Assembly (NCBI GenBank): GCA_002104895.1
Contig: MCFG01000287.1
Location: 15,001 to 79,000, forward strand
Direction of reading: 5' to 3'
Source of the DNA: Anaeromyces robustus
Lineage: Eukaryota; Neocallimastigomycota; Neocallimastigomycetes; Neocallimastigales; Neocallimastigaceae
DNA length: 64,000 nt
Position numbers and translations under genes: made by a program. The notes beneath the pieces are model-generated. The model did no database searches. It saw only the letters and a list, made by a program, of their open reading frames with translations, and had not been told where the DNA came from. Below, piece by piece: positions 27,885 through 42,032 of this stretch (the stretch's first letter is position 1; the number at the start of each line of letters is the position of its first letter).

Positions 27885-28278
27885 CTTATATGTAAATATT
27901 AAAAATAAAATACTTTTTTTTTCTCTTTCTTTCTTACTTTTTTATTATTAAATATTAGTGTGTAGAAGTGTTGTGAATATTAAAATGGGTATCAATAATA
28001 AAAAAAGATAATTTTGTATAAATATTATTATATTATATTGTATTATATTATTATTATATAATAATATATTTTGTTTTGAAATATTATAAAATGTTTTCTT
28101 TCTTTATTTTTATTCTTTTATTTAAAAAATTTTTTTATCTTCTTATAAGAAACTGTTTAATAAAAAAGTCTTATTTTATTATTTTTTATGATAATTTCAT
28201 ACTCGAAATATTGTTAAAATAGCAATAATTAATATATACTATTACTATTCTCTCTTTTTTTTCTATAAAATTTTTATA

Positions 28279-28321
<43 letters not shown>

Positions 28322-31300
28322 TACATTTAATTTTTTATAAAATTATAAAAAGAAAAAAAAAGAAATTATAAAATATTATATTTTACACTAACCTACATTT
28401 CCTTAATTGTTATATACATTTAAATTTGTAATTATTGAATGTTTAAAGCACTCACAAAAAGAAAAAAAACTAAAAAAATTCAAAATAATTTATATATTTT
28501 TCTTTTCTTTTCTTTTTTTCAACAATTTCATTGACTTATTTTATTTAATTTATTTTATGTTACATAAAATAAAATATAATATTATCAATAGTATTTCGAA
28601 CTTTTTCTTTTCTTTTATTTTTATTATTATTATTATTTGCTTTTTTGAAATATTAATTGAAATTATTATTCCTGAAATTTGGTTTCCTGTTTCTTCGTTA
28701 TTGTTATTATTATTTCTGTTATAGTATGTTAAAATTTACTCTTTTTTAAAAAAAAAATTGGAAAAATAAAAAAGTTAATTTTCTCTTTCTTTTTTATTAA
28801 AAAGAATAAAATGCTTATTTGTAACTCCTGTATAAATTTTGTTTAAAGGTATTTTGAATTTGAATATTATACGAGCATTTCAAAAAAAATTGTAAAATTT
28901 TAACATAATAAAAACAATAATAAATAAATGAAATTTCTTTCATATAGAAAAAAAGAATAAATAAACGAAATTTCTTAAAAAAAAAAAATGAAAAAAAGAA
29001 AAAGAAAAAAAGAAAAAAAAAAAAAGTAATATATAGAAATATAAAATTATATATATATATATTTCTTTTTTACTTTTTTTTTTATTTAAAATGTTTTCGT
29101 TTTTTATTATTACTTTTAAAATAAAATAAAAAAGGTTTAGTTTTAAATAAATATATAAATAATTAATATATTAATATATTTTTATAATCATTAAAACTTT
29201 TTTTGAAATAATAAAAAAGAAAAAAAAAAAAAAAAGAAAAAAAAAATGAATATGTAAAATATTAAAAAAAAAATGAAATATTGAAAATAAAATATTTTAT
29301 TTTTCTACATTTCATATATAAAAAAAAATAAATTAATTATTGTACTTATTTTGAATTGAATAATTAAATTAAATAAATAAATAATAAATAATTAAATAAT
29401 TAAATAATAAATAAATAATATATAATAATAAATAAATAAATAATAAATAAATAAATATATTACTTTATTTAGTAAAAAAAAATTTTTTTTTAATAAATGT
29501 TTTTTATTAAATAGTATATTAATACATTATAAAAATTAATTTAAATATTGATTTAATGTATAATTATTATTAATACTTTTTTTTATATATTTCCAGTTCA
29601 TTTATTTACTAATCTTATTATTATTACTAATCTTATTATTATCATTCAAATAAATTATTATAATTTTAATTATATTTATTTTAATTTTTTTCTTGTTATC
29701 TTTGTTTAACATAAACAAGTTTTTATTTTACGATTTATATTTTTATTATTTACACTATTTTATTTTACTATAAAAAAATAAAAATTAATAAAAATTAAAA
29801 AAAAAAATAATTAATTTAATTAAAAAAACTATAACTATAAATTTAATAATTGAAAAAGCAATTTTATTTAAATAATAAATGAATAATACAGTTAATATAT
29901 ATTATAGTGTATTATAATATATAAATAAAGTTTAATATATTATAATAAATTATTTATTTAGTTATTTATTTATTTAGTTATTTATTTATTTAGTTATTAG
30001 TTTGTTAGTTAGTTAGTTAGTTAATTAGTTATTTATTTATTTATTTACTTATTTATTTATTTATTTATTTATTTATTCATTTACTTATTTTATTTATTTA
30101 TTTATTTATTTATTTATTATTTAGTTAGTTATTTAATTTTTTTATTTATTTATTTTAATAATATTTATTTATTTTAATAATATTTATTTATTTACTATTT
30201 ATAATAATTTATTAAAATATTTAAAGTAATAGGCCGTTAACTCTAAACGCCACATAAATTAGCCAATCTTAACATAAATGGATAATTCATAACAAATATA
30301 GAAATTTTAATTTATTTATTAAAAATTTAATTAATTTTAAATAAATTTTTCATTTATTTACTTTTTGAAATCAAAAAAATTTTATTTTACAGTAAATATT
30401 TAATATAAATGAATATTTCATATAATTTAAATAAATTAATAATAATAAATAAATAAATAAATTTTGAAATAAATAATTAACAGGATTTTTTTATAAAGTA
30501 TATATACTTGATTCCATATATTTATATTAAATAATTATATATGATTATACTATAATAAATACTAATAATTTATTTATTTTATTTAATTATTGTCATATAA
30601 ACAAATAATAAATATAAAAAAATATAAAAAATATAAAAAATAATAATAAATAAAATTTTATATATATTAAAAATAAAAAAAAAAATTATATTATTTCAGA
30701 TAAGTATAAAAAAAAAAAGAAAAAAAACAATGAACACTAAAAGAATAGAAAAATGTATAACAATAATAATTAGTATTGACTATAAATAATATAAATATTT
30801 ATTATTAATAATAATATAGAATTATAATAATGATAGTATAATTACAATGAATATGATAAGTGGATGTGTTTGTTTTTTTATGTTTGTCATATTTTTTTTC
30901 TTTTTTATACATCTTAAATAAATATTATGTAAAAGTAAGAGTGTGTTGAAATAAAGTTAATAAAGAGAAGTAAAATAAAAAAGAAAATAATCACTGTTAA
31001 TTATATAATTATATAAAATTGTTTAAAAATTATAAAATTTGATACATAAATTGATAAAAAGAAAAAGAAAAAAAATGATAAATAATAAAAGAAAGAATTA
31101 TAAGTAATAATGTTTTTTTCATTATTATATTATTTTTAAAAAAATAGACTAAAATTTTTTTATATTGATAATGAATAAGAATTATTATAAAAATTTAAAT
31201 GCTCAAAAGAAAAAGAAATAAAAATAAAGTTGTGAAGTTTATTTTTGATTCATTTTTTTATAACTAATGAATATTGAAAATTTATATAATATAATTAAAT

Positions 31301-31611
31301 ATTAGTTGAATAACATATATTTTATTTTATTTTATTTATTAGTTTTTCATTATTGTTTTATTACCATTTCTTATTATTTTATTATTAATTATATTTATTA
31401 TATTAAGTGACATTTTATGTCATTTATCCATTATTAAATATTCATTTATTAAATATAAATTTATTTATTAATATAATATTCATTTATTTACTTATTTATT
31501 GGTAATAAGCATAAATAAAAGCAATCATAAATAAAATAAATATGGAAATATTGATGCCTTATTAAAATAAAAATTAAAAAATTAAAATGATTGAATAAAA
31601 TATTATTAATA

Positions 31612-31651
<40 letters not shown>

Positions 31652-32478
31652 GATTATCAAGTATAATTTATTTTAATAATCAAAAACATGTTTTTATTAC
31701 TTTATTGTATAATAAAAGTCCATAGTAAACATATTAATACGACTATTAAATAATTATTTTTACTTTAATGTTTTTTTTATATATATAGTTAATTATTAGT
31801 TGAAAACTTTTTATTTTTGTATGGAATTTTTTGACCTTGATTTCATTTAATAGTAAATATATTGTAAATATATTTAAAATATATATTATTTATATATTAA
31901 AAGATATAATAATAATTGTACTTAAATATATTTTAATATATTGTATATTTAATTCTTTATTTTTCTTGAAAAACAAAAACATTAAAGTTTTTTAATTAAT
32001 CAAAAAAACTTTTTTTCTTTATAAGGAAATTGGCAATTTAAAAAATTTTATAAAATTAAAAATAAAATAAAAATAGTTTATTCATTATACAGAAAGTTAG
32101 AGAGAAAAATAAAATAAATAAAATAAAATAAAATAAAATAAAATAAAATAAAATAAAACATAAATTATTCAATTTTAATAGTATTAAAAATAAATATTTG
32201 TTTTAATATTATCAAAATTGGATTAAATTATAATACATTATATATTCTTCTACAAGTTCATATTATACAAAAAATGTGTATTAATAATTATTTTTACTTA
32301 TATATAATCTTTCAAACTTTATTATTATATAAGTAAAAATAACATATTATAAAGCGGTATATAAATAACTAAAAAAACCTTTTTTTTCAATAATATTATA
32401 ATTATAATTATTATTATTTGGTTATTATAATTAAATTAAATTATTTTATTTTATTTTTTTTTTTTTTTTCAAAAATCA

Positions 32479-32510
<32 letters not shown>

Positions 32511-34354
32511 TAAATTATAGTTTTGAAGATTCACTGATAAAATCTATGTTTAATCTATATTTATATTCTATTTTTTAAAGTTTCTGAATTTTTAATATAA
32601 AAAAAAAATCCTTTTTATTTTTTTTTTCAATAATATATTAATTTTCAAAATGAATAACAAATACTTAAAATAATTGCTATTTGTAATTATTGTCAAAATG
32701 AATGGTTTAAATTTAATTATTTATTAATGTAATTGTCATAGCTTGTTATATTAATAAATAATTATATTAAATTTGTTTCTTCTAAATAAATTTGTCACGT
32801 CACATTAATAATATATATAAATTTGTTTTCTCTCAATATGATAAATGTTAAATTGAATAATTCTTTTATTCCTTTTTTGTGTAACATTTTAATTTTAAAA
32901 AAAAAAATTCCAAAAGAGTAATATATATATATATATAAAACATTAAAAATTTTTACTTATTTTAATATAAAATATATATGAATTAATTATTCATCAATAT
33001 CATAAAAATTATATTCATATATTTTAAATCACTTTAATAATGTAAAAAAAAAAATATCGTTAATTTAAACTTTCAACTATAAATTAAATCAAAAATACAC
33101 TCAATTCAAAATCACTTTATTCGCTCTCCTTTAATAAATTTCTATTGTATATTTGATTTAATAACAAGAATTTCATATGATACTCTTATACCTTTAATTT
33201 TATTCCAATATTGTCCTATAATATTTCACTATATTTCATATTATATTTATGTATGTTTATAATTAGTTAGTAACTATTAATTTTATTATTCTTATTGTAT
33301 AGTTGTCATATTCTAAAAGATAAATTTATATGATCCTAGTTGATTTTAATCAATTTCTACGATTTCAATAATAGATATATGCCAATGATTTGATACTTAT
33401 CACTAGTTGCAGAGTTATACTTAGAAACACACAAGGTTATAGTTTCATATACTCGATGTAATTATAAGTCGTATATAAATCCTATAAAAAGATTAACATT
33501 TAAATTTTACTTTCCAGAAAAAAAAAATTAAATATTTAAATTAAATATTTAAAATTTATAATATTATGAATTAACTTTTATTAATTTCATTTTCCTTGTG
33601 AAAATTCCTGATTTTTTTTTTTTCAAAAATCTTTATAATAAAGAATATATAAATTACTACTAAGTAATTATTGAAAAAATCAAAACAAATCAAAATTATA
33701 ATAATTTTTTAAATGTTTTACATTATTGTAACTATTTGTATATCATACTTTACTATTAAATAATGAAATTAAATAAGTAAAATAAAAAGTAAAATAAAAT
33801 TATTAATAATTAATAATTGTATATGTATGGAAAAAATTATAATATAATTTGTTAATAAAATAATTATTAACAAATATAACAAATATAACTTTTTAAAAAA
33901 AAATCTTTAATTAAATATGTATGAATAAAATTCTTTTATTTTATTAATTATATTAATTTTCCAGACATCAAGACATTTAAATATGATTAAAATACATTAT
34001 AATTAAAATAAAAGATCAGTTTTTTTTTGTCTATAACTTTGTATATAATTTTGATTTTTCTTCTTTTTTTTTTTCTTTAATATAATAATAATACTATAAT
34101 AGTATATTTGAAAATATTTGATTTTTTTGATTTAATTACTTATTGTAATTATATATAAAGAAAAAAAAAAATTTTTTTTATAGCATACAATTTGTACTTC
34201 ATCTTTATTGAATTTAAATATTAAAATACATGAATCATAAAAAAACACATAATAAAAAAAATGATACTAAAAAAAATAAATAAAATAAAAAACCAGTTAA
34301 ACATTATGGATAATAATGAATAATACTGGAGAGAAAAAAAAAAAGTAGCATAAT
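27885..34354. other. Long gene-free AT-rich tract
   Basis: No credible gene over about 6.5 kb. Contents: (TA)n at about 28290-28320, TTTA and TTAGTTAG tandem blocks at about 29945-30120, a (TAA)n run at 31615-31652, TAAAA pentanucleotides at 32110-32160, and poly-A at about 32477-32503. Two less AT-extreme islands deserve mention: about 30230-30290 (GGCCGTTAACTC, AACGCCACATAA) and about 33120-33500, where codon-like sequence without a long frame may be a decayed element. Confidence 0.55.
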
Positions 34355-34409
34355 AATATGTAAACTATAAAGAAAAAAAAAAATTTTTTTTCTTTATAGT
34401 TTACATATT
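34355..34409. repeat. Perfect 26-bp inverted repeat (hairpin, 3-nt loop)
   Basis: 34355-34380 and 34384-34409 are exact reverse complements; the stem includes ATATGTAAACTATAAAG followed by A8/T8. It ends 5 bp before the left end of the element at 34415. Confidence 0.9.
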
Positions 34410-34414
34410 AGAGT

Positions 34415-34705
34415 TGCATTTCGAAAATTTGTATTTAAAAAACTTGTATTTCGTAAAATGGCTTGAGTATTTTTTATTTAAAGCCACTTAATTTCATTAA
34501 AAATTAAATAAATAAATAATAATTAATTAAATAAATAAAGTTGCAATTTGCAAAAATTATTATTTAATAATTTATTTACTTTATAATTTATTTATTTTAT
34601 AATTTATTTATTAATTTATTTATTTATTACATTATAATGCGCCATTTTTTCCGAAATGCACTTTTACGAAATACAAGTTTTAGAAATACAAATTTTCGAA
34701 ATGCA
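34415..34705. mobile_element. MITE-like element with 44-bp terminal inverted repeats
   Basis: Left end 34415-34458 (TGCATTTCGAAAATTTGTAT...) and right end 34662-34705 (...ATACAAATTTTCGAAATGCA) are near-perfect inverted repeats. The 291-bp element has no coding capacity. Its interior module AAGCCACTTAATTTCATT (about 34482-34499) recurs in reverse complement near 57065-57085, and the end word TTTCGAAATGCAC recurs at about 54890-54905 with diverged forms near 55655 and 56985-57015, so it belongs to a dispersed family. No clear target-site duplication is visible. Confidence 0.75.
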
Positions 34706-35959
34706 CCTCCATCCTTTTTTTTATGATTCATATAAGATTGTGGCTTGATACAAAACTACTTACAAAAACGAAAAAAAAATTTATTATATATATAATTTGA
34801 TTAATAATAAAAATTACAATGTAACTTATGTATTCTATTTTAAATATATACCATATACATATTATATATTATATAATATTATTATAATATTATAATACTA
34901 ATAATAATATAAAATAACATATAATTATATCGAATAAAAATATATATATAATATATTATACCAATATTTATATATAAATATATATTTATATATAAATATT
35001 GGTATTTATTTATGGATGATCCATTCATCAAAAAAACAATAAACTATTATAAAAAAACGAATCATAGTACTTTCTTTTTTTTTTTCCTTTTTTTTAATGC
35101 CATTAAAATAATTAAATGATTTAACAACTTTTTTTTTATATATATATTATTATAATATATTATTTTATTAGATAAAAAATTATTTAAAAAAAACTTTTTT
35201 AATTATAAAAAAAAAAGAAAAAAAGTTTTATTTGGTAAAAAAAAATTGATAAAATTGATATTTTTTTTAATTATTATTACTTAATTATACAAATAATACG
35301 ACTAATAAAAAAAAAAGATATAAAAAAATAAAAAAAAAAAAAAAAAAAAAAAATACATATATATAAACATTTATCAATTATTTACTTATTTATTTATGAC
35401 TAATTTTTTTTTGTTGATATTTATTGTTATTAAATAAAAAAAATGTTATAATATACTTCAATATGAACTCGTTACTCTTTTTTTTTTTTTTTTTTTTTTT
35501 ATGTTTTTTTTTCGCTTTTTTTGTTTTTTTTTCTGTTTTTTTTTTGTTTTTGTTTTTGTTGCTTCCGTTTTTTTTTTTTTTTTTTTTTTTTTTTCTGTTT
35601 TTCGTTTTTTTTTTTGTTTTTTTATTTATTTATTTTTTTTTTTTTTTTTGTTGTTTTTACGATTTTTGTTATTACTTTGTTTTTTTACATTTTTTTTTTA
35701 TTATTTATACTTATTATATATTTTTTTAAAGATTTTATTCTTTAATTTCTTCAATACTTTATCGTATTTTAATTTATTTTTATTTACTATTATTTTTTTT
35801 TATTTTTTTATTATCTTTTTACTTTTTTTTTTTTTTTTTTTTTGAATTTAATTCACTTATTTATATATATATAAAAATTTTTTGGACTATTTCTTTCTTT
35901 CTTTTTTTCTTTATTATTTTTTTTTTTTAATTCTTTTTTTTTTTTTTTTTTTTTCAAGT
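34706..35959. other. Intergenic; palindrome and T-rich run
   Basis: Holds a perfect palindrome (34959-35004), poly-A near 35329-35353, and from about 35480 to 35955 a T-rich tract giving Phe-rich spurious ORFs in three frames. The right end is the 3' flank of the minus-strand DH-PH-TLDc gene. Confidence 0.6.
34959..35004. repeat. Perfect 46-bp palindrome
   Basis: Begins TACCAATATTTATATAT and ends with its exact reverse complement ATATATAAATATTGGTA, with no spacer; it could extrude as a cruciform. Confidence 0.9.
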
Positions 35960-38641
35960 TTATTTCTTTTGGAACTTTGTTGGGAATCTTGATTGTCTTT
36001 TCTTACGGAATTCACGTTCAATTTGTGATGTAAAAGTCCAAAGTTCAACATTAACAATATTAAATGATTCAGATCCTGATAAACATTCATTATGATAGGT
36101 TTCTGTTGGATAGGATTGACCATTTTGGAATTGATTATCACACCAAATACCAAATTTACCTTGACCACTTCCTACTGCAACATATTCATTAGTACTATTA
36201 ATGAAAAGATAATTAGTTTTAGCCCATGGGAATACTTTAACATCACCATGTTTTGGTTCTTCATTATTATCATTTGAAGTGGAAGGAGTAGTAACTTCCT
36301 TTATTTTTTTTGTTCTAAATCTATTACGGATAGCACCAACTTCTCTTGTAGCAGCAGAAGTAGTAGGAATAGATGGTGTAATAGTAGTATTAATAGTATT
36401 TGTATTTGTGATTCGATTAATACCAAAATTCTTACGACGTCCTACATTTGATGGAGTATTAGGTTTCTTTACTTTGAAAAGGAAGGATTCACCTGTACCA
36501 TAAAATCCATTATGCATTTTAAATGGTTCAGCTGTAAAGCATCCAAATATATTATCATTACTATCTTTAATGACTAAAACTTGAGCTGTACCATAACCAG
36601 CATTACTACGTTCATAAAATGTATTTAAACTGGAACCATGATTTTGTAAAGAATAAAGTAAAGTAAGACTACGTTTTATTCTTAAACGTTTTGGGAATGA
36701 ACGGTATAAATGATTACAAATATAAGAATCTAAAATAATTTCTTTTTGATCGGCTGGTACAGGATTACGAATACCTTTAACAACATCAACATCATAAATA
36801 TCATTTGGATCTGGCCATAATAATTCAAATGGTGGAGGATGAAGTTCAGAAATACGTTTATTAATAATTTCAACAATTTGTTGTTGAACTTCTTCACTTG
36901 GAGCCTTTAAATCTATACGAGTAATATTTTGATTAAATGACCAACTGAAAAGACGTGAGAAAGCACGAGAAAAACTATCACCACGCTGTTGATTAGCACC
37001 TTTAATAGGTGATACATTATTCCCTGGAGCAAATCTATTGTTATTTGCTTGTGGAATATCAAAATTCTTTTTACTAAATGGATTTAATAAAAGAAGAGAA
37101 AATAGTGTTGAATCAGTCTTTGAAACATTATCTATTACCTTTAAAGCTTTATAATTTATCATACGACTAAAAACAAATCTTCTTTGTTTTCTATCCCATT
37201 TAGCTAAAAGTAAAATATCTGAAAAAATAATTACTCTGAAAGGTTTTTGAGATGGTAATTCAATTAAATTAGAGAAATCGCGATATAAATATCTTCCTGG
37301 TTTGACAATAGAACGTGGACAATCAACAATATTCTTTCTAATTTCAAGAATTTCATCAACTTTTCTTTCCTTTTTAAGTGATTCTTTCAATTCTAAATAA
37401 AGCTCATTAATATAATCATAACTATCCTCCAACATTTCATAGGATGGATCATATTTAGGTGTATTATTTAATAATTCTTTTAATATTGTATTGTATCTAT
37501 GAACATGATAAATTGGAAGTCTTAAAACTTCACGATAATCATCACCTTGTAATAATGGAGTTGATTTTAATAATTCATATTGGTATTTTCTAAATCTTAT
37601 ATTTGAATTTAAATCACGAAGAACTTCATTAGCAGTTGAATAACGTGTACTATATTTAAAGTAAGCATCGAATTCATCAGCACGATTTAAGAAAACATTA
37701 CCTAATTTTAATAATAATAATAATAATAATAATTAAATAAAATTAATATATAAATAAAATATAAAAAATTTTATTATACTAACATTAACATTATACAAAT
37801 ATTTAATTATAAAAAAAATATCAAAATATTAACTAACCTATATTTACAGGTTTTAATTGTTTGTATAAATTATAAACCATTTTTAATTCACCACATAATG
37901 ACCAACTTAAATTTAAAATATCATCAAAACCATCAAAGAGAGTTTCAATTTGGCTACTAGTAATAGTAGGATTTTCGGATTTAGTTTCATCAATTAAAGG
38001 TTTTCTTAATGAATTCAACATTTTGACTAATACATCAGCATATTCGTATTCTTTTTCATACAAAGTTTTATATAATTCTTTTTTCTTTTCGATTCTTGCA
38101 TTTACATCATCTTCAAGTGCTGATGTTGCTTCTGTAGTTTCTTTTTCTTTAATAGTTTCCTCAGATTTTTGTTCTTCATTTGTTTTATTTTCTCCAGTTT
38201 CTTCATTTTCAACTAATAGTTCCTCATCTTTTAAAATATCTGAGATTTTTAAACGTTCATTTGTTTTTAAACCCTTAGGGATTTTTGATTCTTCTTTTGT
38301 TTCTGAAGGTCTTGGATTTTCTTTAATATCCTTTAACTTAGAGCTTTTATTAATATTTTTTAATTGTGAATCAGTGTCCTTAGATTTATTTTTATTTTTA
38401 GTATCCTTCAAAAAATCAAATTGAACTTATAGAATATAATGAAATTATATGTTACAAAAAAATATTTATAAAATAATAAATAATATTATTTAAAATATGA
38501 ATATAAAATTAAAACAATAGTCTATAGTATTACCAAAAAAAAAAAAAAAAAACTATTTTATTATAATGAAAAATATATTTATATAAATTATTGTTAAAAT
38601 TTACCTTTCCTTTCTTTTCTAAATCCTTTTATACCCTTCAT
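35960..38641 (-). CDS. Rho guanine-nucleotide exchange factor: DH-PH fused to C-terminal TLDc domain
   Basis: Three exons, right to left: 38605-38641, 37838-38425, 35960-37701 (788 aa, stop TAA). Residues about 1-125 are charged (Lys/Glu) and disordered. Residues about 130-320 form a Dbl-homology domain (LYEKEYEYADVLVKML, LPIYHVHRYNTILKELL), split by the second intron. A PH domain follows (about 325-500: GRYLYRDFSNLIEL, FRVIIFSDILLLAKWDRK) with a long loop. Residues about 505-770 match a TLDc domain: LYRSFPKRLRIKRSLTLLYS, HGSSLNTFYERS, QVLVIKDSNDNIFGCFTAEP, FYGTGESFLF, YVAVGSGQGKFGIWCDN, SESFNIVNVELWTF. DH-PH modules activate Rho GTPases at membranes; TLDc proteins of the OXR1/Rtc5 class are linked to V-ATPase and oxidative-stress defence. 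The fusion suggests a link between Rho signalling and those processes, but that role is inference. Confidence 0.9.
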
Positions 38642-40024
38642 GTTGAATAAAATATGATATATATAATTAAAAAGCTTTCAAATAATATTTTATCTTTATT
38701 TATTTTGAACTTTTTCTAAAAAAAATTTATATATTAAATTAAATGAAATAACTTTTAATATATTTTTTACAACAAATTGTAGTACTGTTACTTCAAATAA
38801 TTTTTAAATGGTTGAAATGGTTGATATATTTTATAAATTTTGATATATATTTATAATTTAATAAATATTTAAATTATGGAAATTTCTTTTTGTATAATGA
38901 ATATATAATAAAGAAATTCATTAAATAAATTTAATTATAATTTTTTTTAAATTTATTTTTCTTAATATAATAGTTCTAAATTCTTATACTATTTTGTTTG
39001 TTTATATTATTTATTATTATTTTTTTTAATTGATTCAAACATATAAATGACTTTATGAAATGTTTAAGTATTTATTTTATTGTTCCTTATCATGTATGAT
39101 CTTATTATATTATATTATATTATATTATATTATATTATATTATATATTTAAATTTATTATTTACATAAATTTAGTATTATTTGATTTGTACTTTGGGCCT
39201 ATAAATATATACATATTTATGTTTTTCGTTTTTTTTTTTTTTTTTTTTGTTTTTATTTTTATTTATCTTTAAATATAAACATAATTTAAAAAATATTTGA
39301 ACCAATATTATTTTATTATTTATAAAGCAATTAAAATAACTTAAATTAAAAATAATAAATAATATTATATATATAATATATATACAATTCTTTGATATAT
39401 TTATATCGATTTATTTTATATATATTAATAATTCATCCTATTATCAATATATTTATCTATAATTTATTCTTTTTATTTTTTTTATTAAATTATATTTATG
39501 AATAATCACTAATAAAATTGTGATTATAATTGCTTTTATTTATTCAAAAGTTATTACAGTATAAATAATAAAATATTAATTTAATATGTTAAAAGTTTTA
39601 CCAAAATAAATGAAAAAAAAAAACCATTTAAGAAAAAAAAAAAAAAAGGATAATGAAAATAAATAAGAATTTATTTAAAATTCAAAAAAAATAATAATAA
39701 AAACAAACGAAAAATTTAAAGAATAAAAAAAAAAGAAAAAAATCTTTTTTTTAGAAATATAAAAATTATAAAATTTTAAATTATATTAAATATAAATATT
39801 ATTTAATATATACTAAATCAACTGATTTGAAAAAATAAATAAATAAAACAAGAATAAATAAATATATAAATAATATATAAATATATAAATAAATAAATAA
39901 ATAATAAAAAAAAAATATTATAAAAATGGATCATTAAAAATATACAATTTGAATAATTCTATGATAATTCTGTGATTGATTTTTAATATTTTATATTAAA
40001 TATTATTTTTCATAGATTTTCATT

Positions 40025-40148
<124 letters not shown>

Positions 40149-41784
40149 TATATTATATATAACTAAATTAAAAATTTTATTATTAATATATTAAATGAAT
40201 CAAATTATATGACATATTGATATATTATAATATATTGTTAATATATTATTGTATATACTCTATAATATGAGTGGTTTTATATATATTAAATATTTTCCTT
40301 TTCAAAATTTCCAACTTTATTTTCATTTACATTTTTTTTATACTGCATTATTCTAATCTTTTATTTCATTTTATTATATTCGATTTATTTCAAAAAAAAA
40401 AAAACTTTAATAATAAAATATTGACTGTTCTTAGATATAATTATTTCTATTCTAATTATTTTTACCATTTTTTTATTATTTCATAATATTCATTTTTTAT
40501 ATACAATCTTTTTTTATTTATTATTTCATATTTCTAGTATTCTATTTTTCTAAAGAAATAAAAATTTAATAGGACCGTTCATAAATTTAATACATATTAA
40601 ATTCTAATTGAAATACCTATTTAATTTAAATAATATATTAAATTATATTTTAATATATTCATTATTACTTGATATTTAATTATATATTTAATATTATTTA
40701 ATTTTTACTTTTTGTTCTACTACGAATTCTAAAAATTTCATTATAATAATTATAATTATTTTGTTATCTCTTTTATTAATTAATAAAATTCACTATATAT
40801 TAAATATTATATTGTAATATATAAAAATATTGATTTTATATATATTATAATATATTTTGAAATATATATAAATATTATATAACATAAACAAATTCTAAAA
40901 TTCTTAACAAATAATTAAATTAAATTAATTAAATTATATATTTACTATATTGGATACCAAATAATGATTATAAAATTATATATTATTTATTATATATTAA
41001 AATTATATATAAATTATTCAAAATTGGAAAAAAATAAATTAATTAATTTTTTATTTTTCATATTTTTTGTCATACTATTAAAACTTTATTTTAATAAGTT
41101 TAAATATTATTAAAACATTATAATATATAATGAATAATGAAAATAATAATAATAACAATAATAATAATAATAATAATAATTTCAATAAATTAGTTATAAG
41201 TTTATAAACACTGTAGAAACAGTGCAATAAAATGAAAATTATATTGTTAAAAACTCTAAGAAAAAAAGATGAAATAATTTATAATAATAAATTATTAATT
41301 AATAATTGATAACTCTTATGTAAAATAATTGACAATATGTTGTCATTAGTTAATTTAATAATAGTATAAATTTTTTTCATGTATTTTTATATTTACAATA
41401 GGTCATAAAGAATATATTGATATTTAGAATTTTAATTAATTTTTATATATGACAATATTATTGGTAATTAGAATATGTAAAATTATAGGGAAAATTAATC
41501 CTATAAATTATAAATTTATTTAATATTTTTATGGTAACATATTAAATGAGAAAAATTAAGTATAGAATCAGAGTCTTTTTTTTTCTTTACTATTACTTGT
41601 TATAAAAAAATTAAAATTAAGTGGTTAAATCATATTATTATTTATAATAAAATAAAAATGTAAAAATTATTTGTTAGTTATTTATTTTATGTTTGTTTTT
41701 TTTTTTTTTCATTATGCATTTTTTTATTTTAATAATTTTATATATATATCATTTGATTATTAGTTATTAATCATAATATGATTA

Positions 41785-41937
41785 TATTTATTTATTTATT
41801 TATTTATCTATTTATTTATATTTATTTATTTATTTATTTATCTATTTATTTATATTTATTTATTTATTTATTTATCTATTTATTTATATTTATTTATTTA
41901 TTTATTTATTTATCTATTTATTTATTTATTTATCTAT

Positions 41938-42032
<95 letters not shown>
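41785..42032 (+). repeat. (TTTA)n array with higher-order structure
   Basis: The left half is a nested repeat: blocks of TTTA ending in TCTATTTATTTATA recur every 34-38 bp (about 41785-41930). The right half is pure TTTA. The array stays open in one frame and gives a meaningless Leu/Phe/Ile/Tyr ORF. Confidence 0.9.

Noticed and set aside
28407-28724. 105-codon hydrophobic ORF
   Set aside because: AT-codon composition only, no conserved pattern, no splice context.
29945-30120. Telomere- or centromere-like TTAG/TTTA array
   Set aside because: TTAGTTAG and TTTA units are mixed, short and internal; the fungal telomere word TTAGGG is absent.
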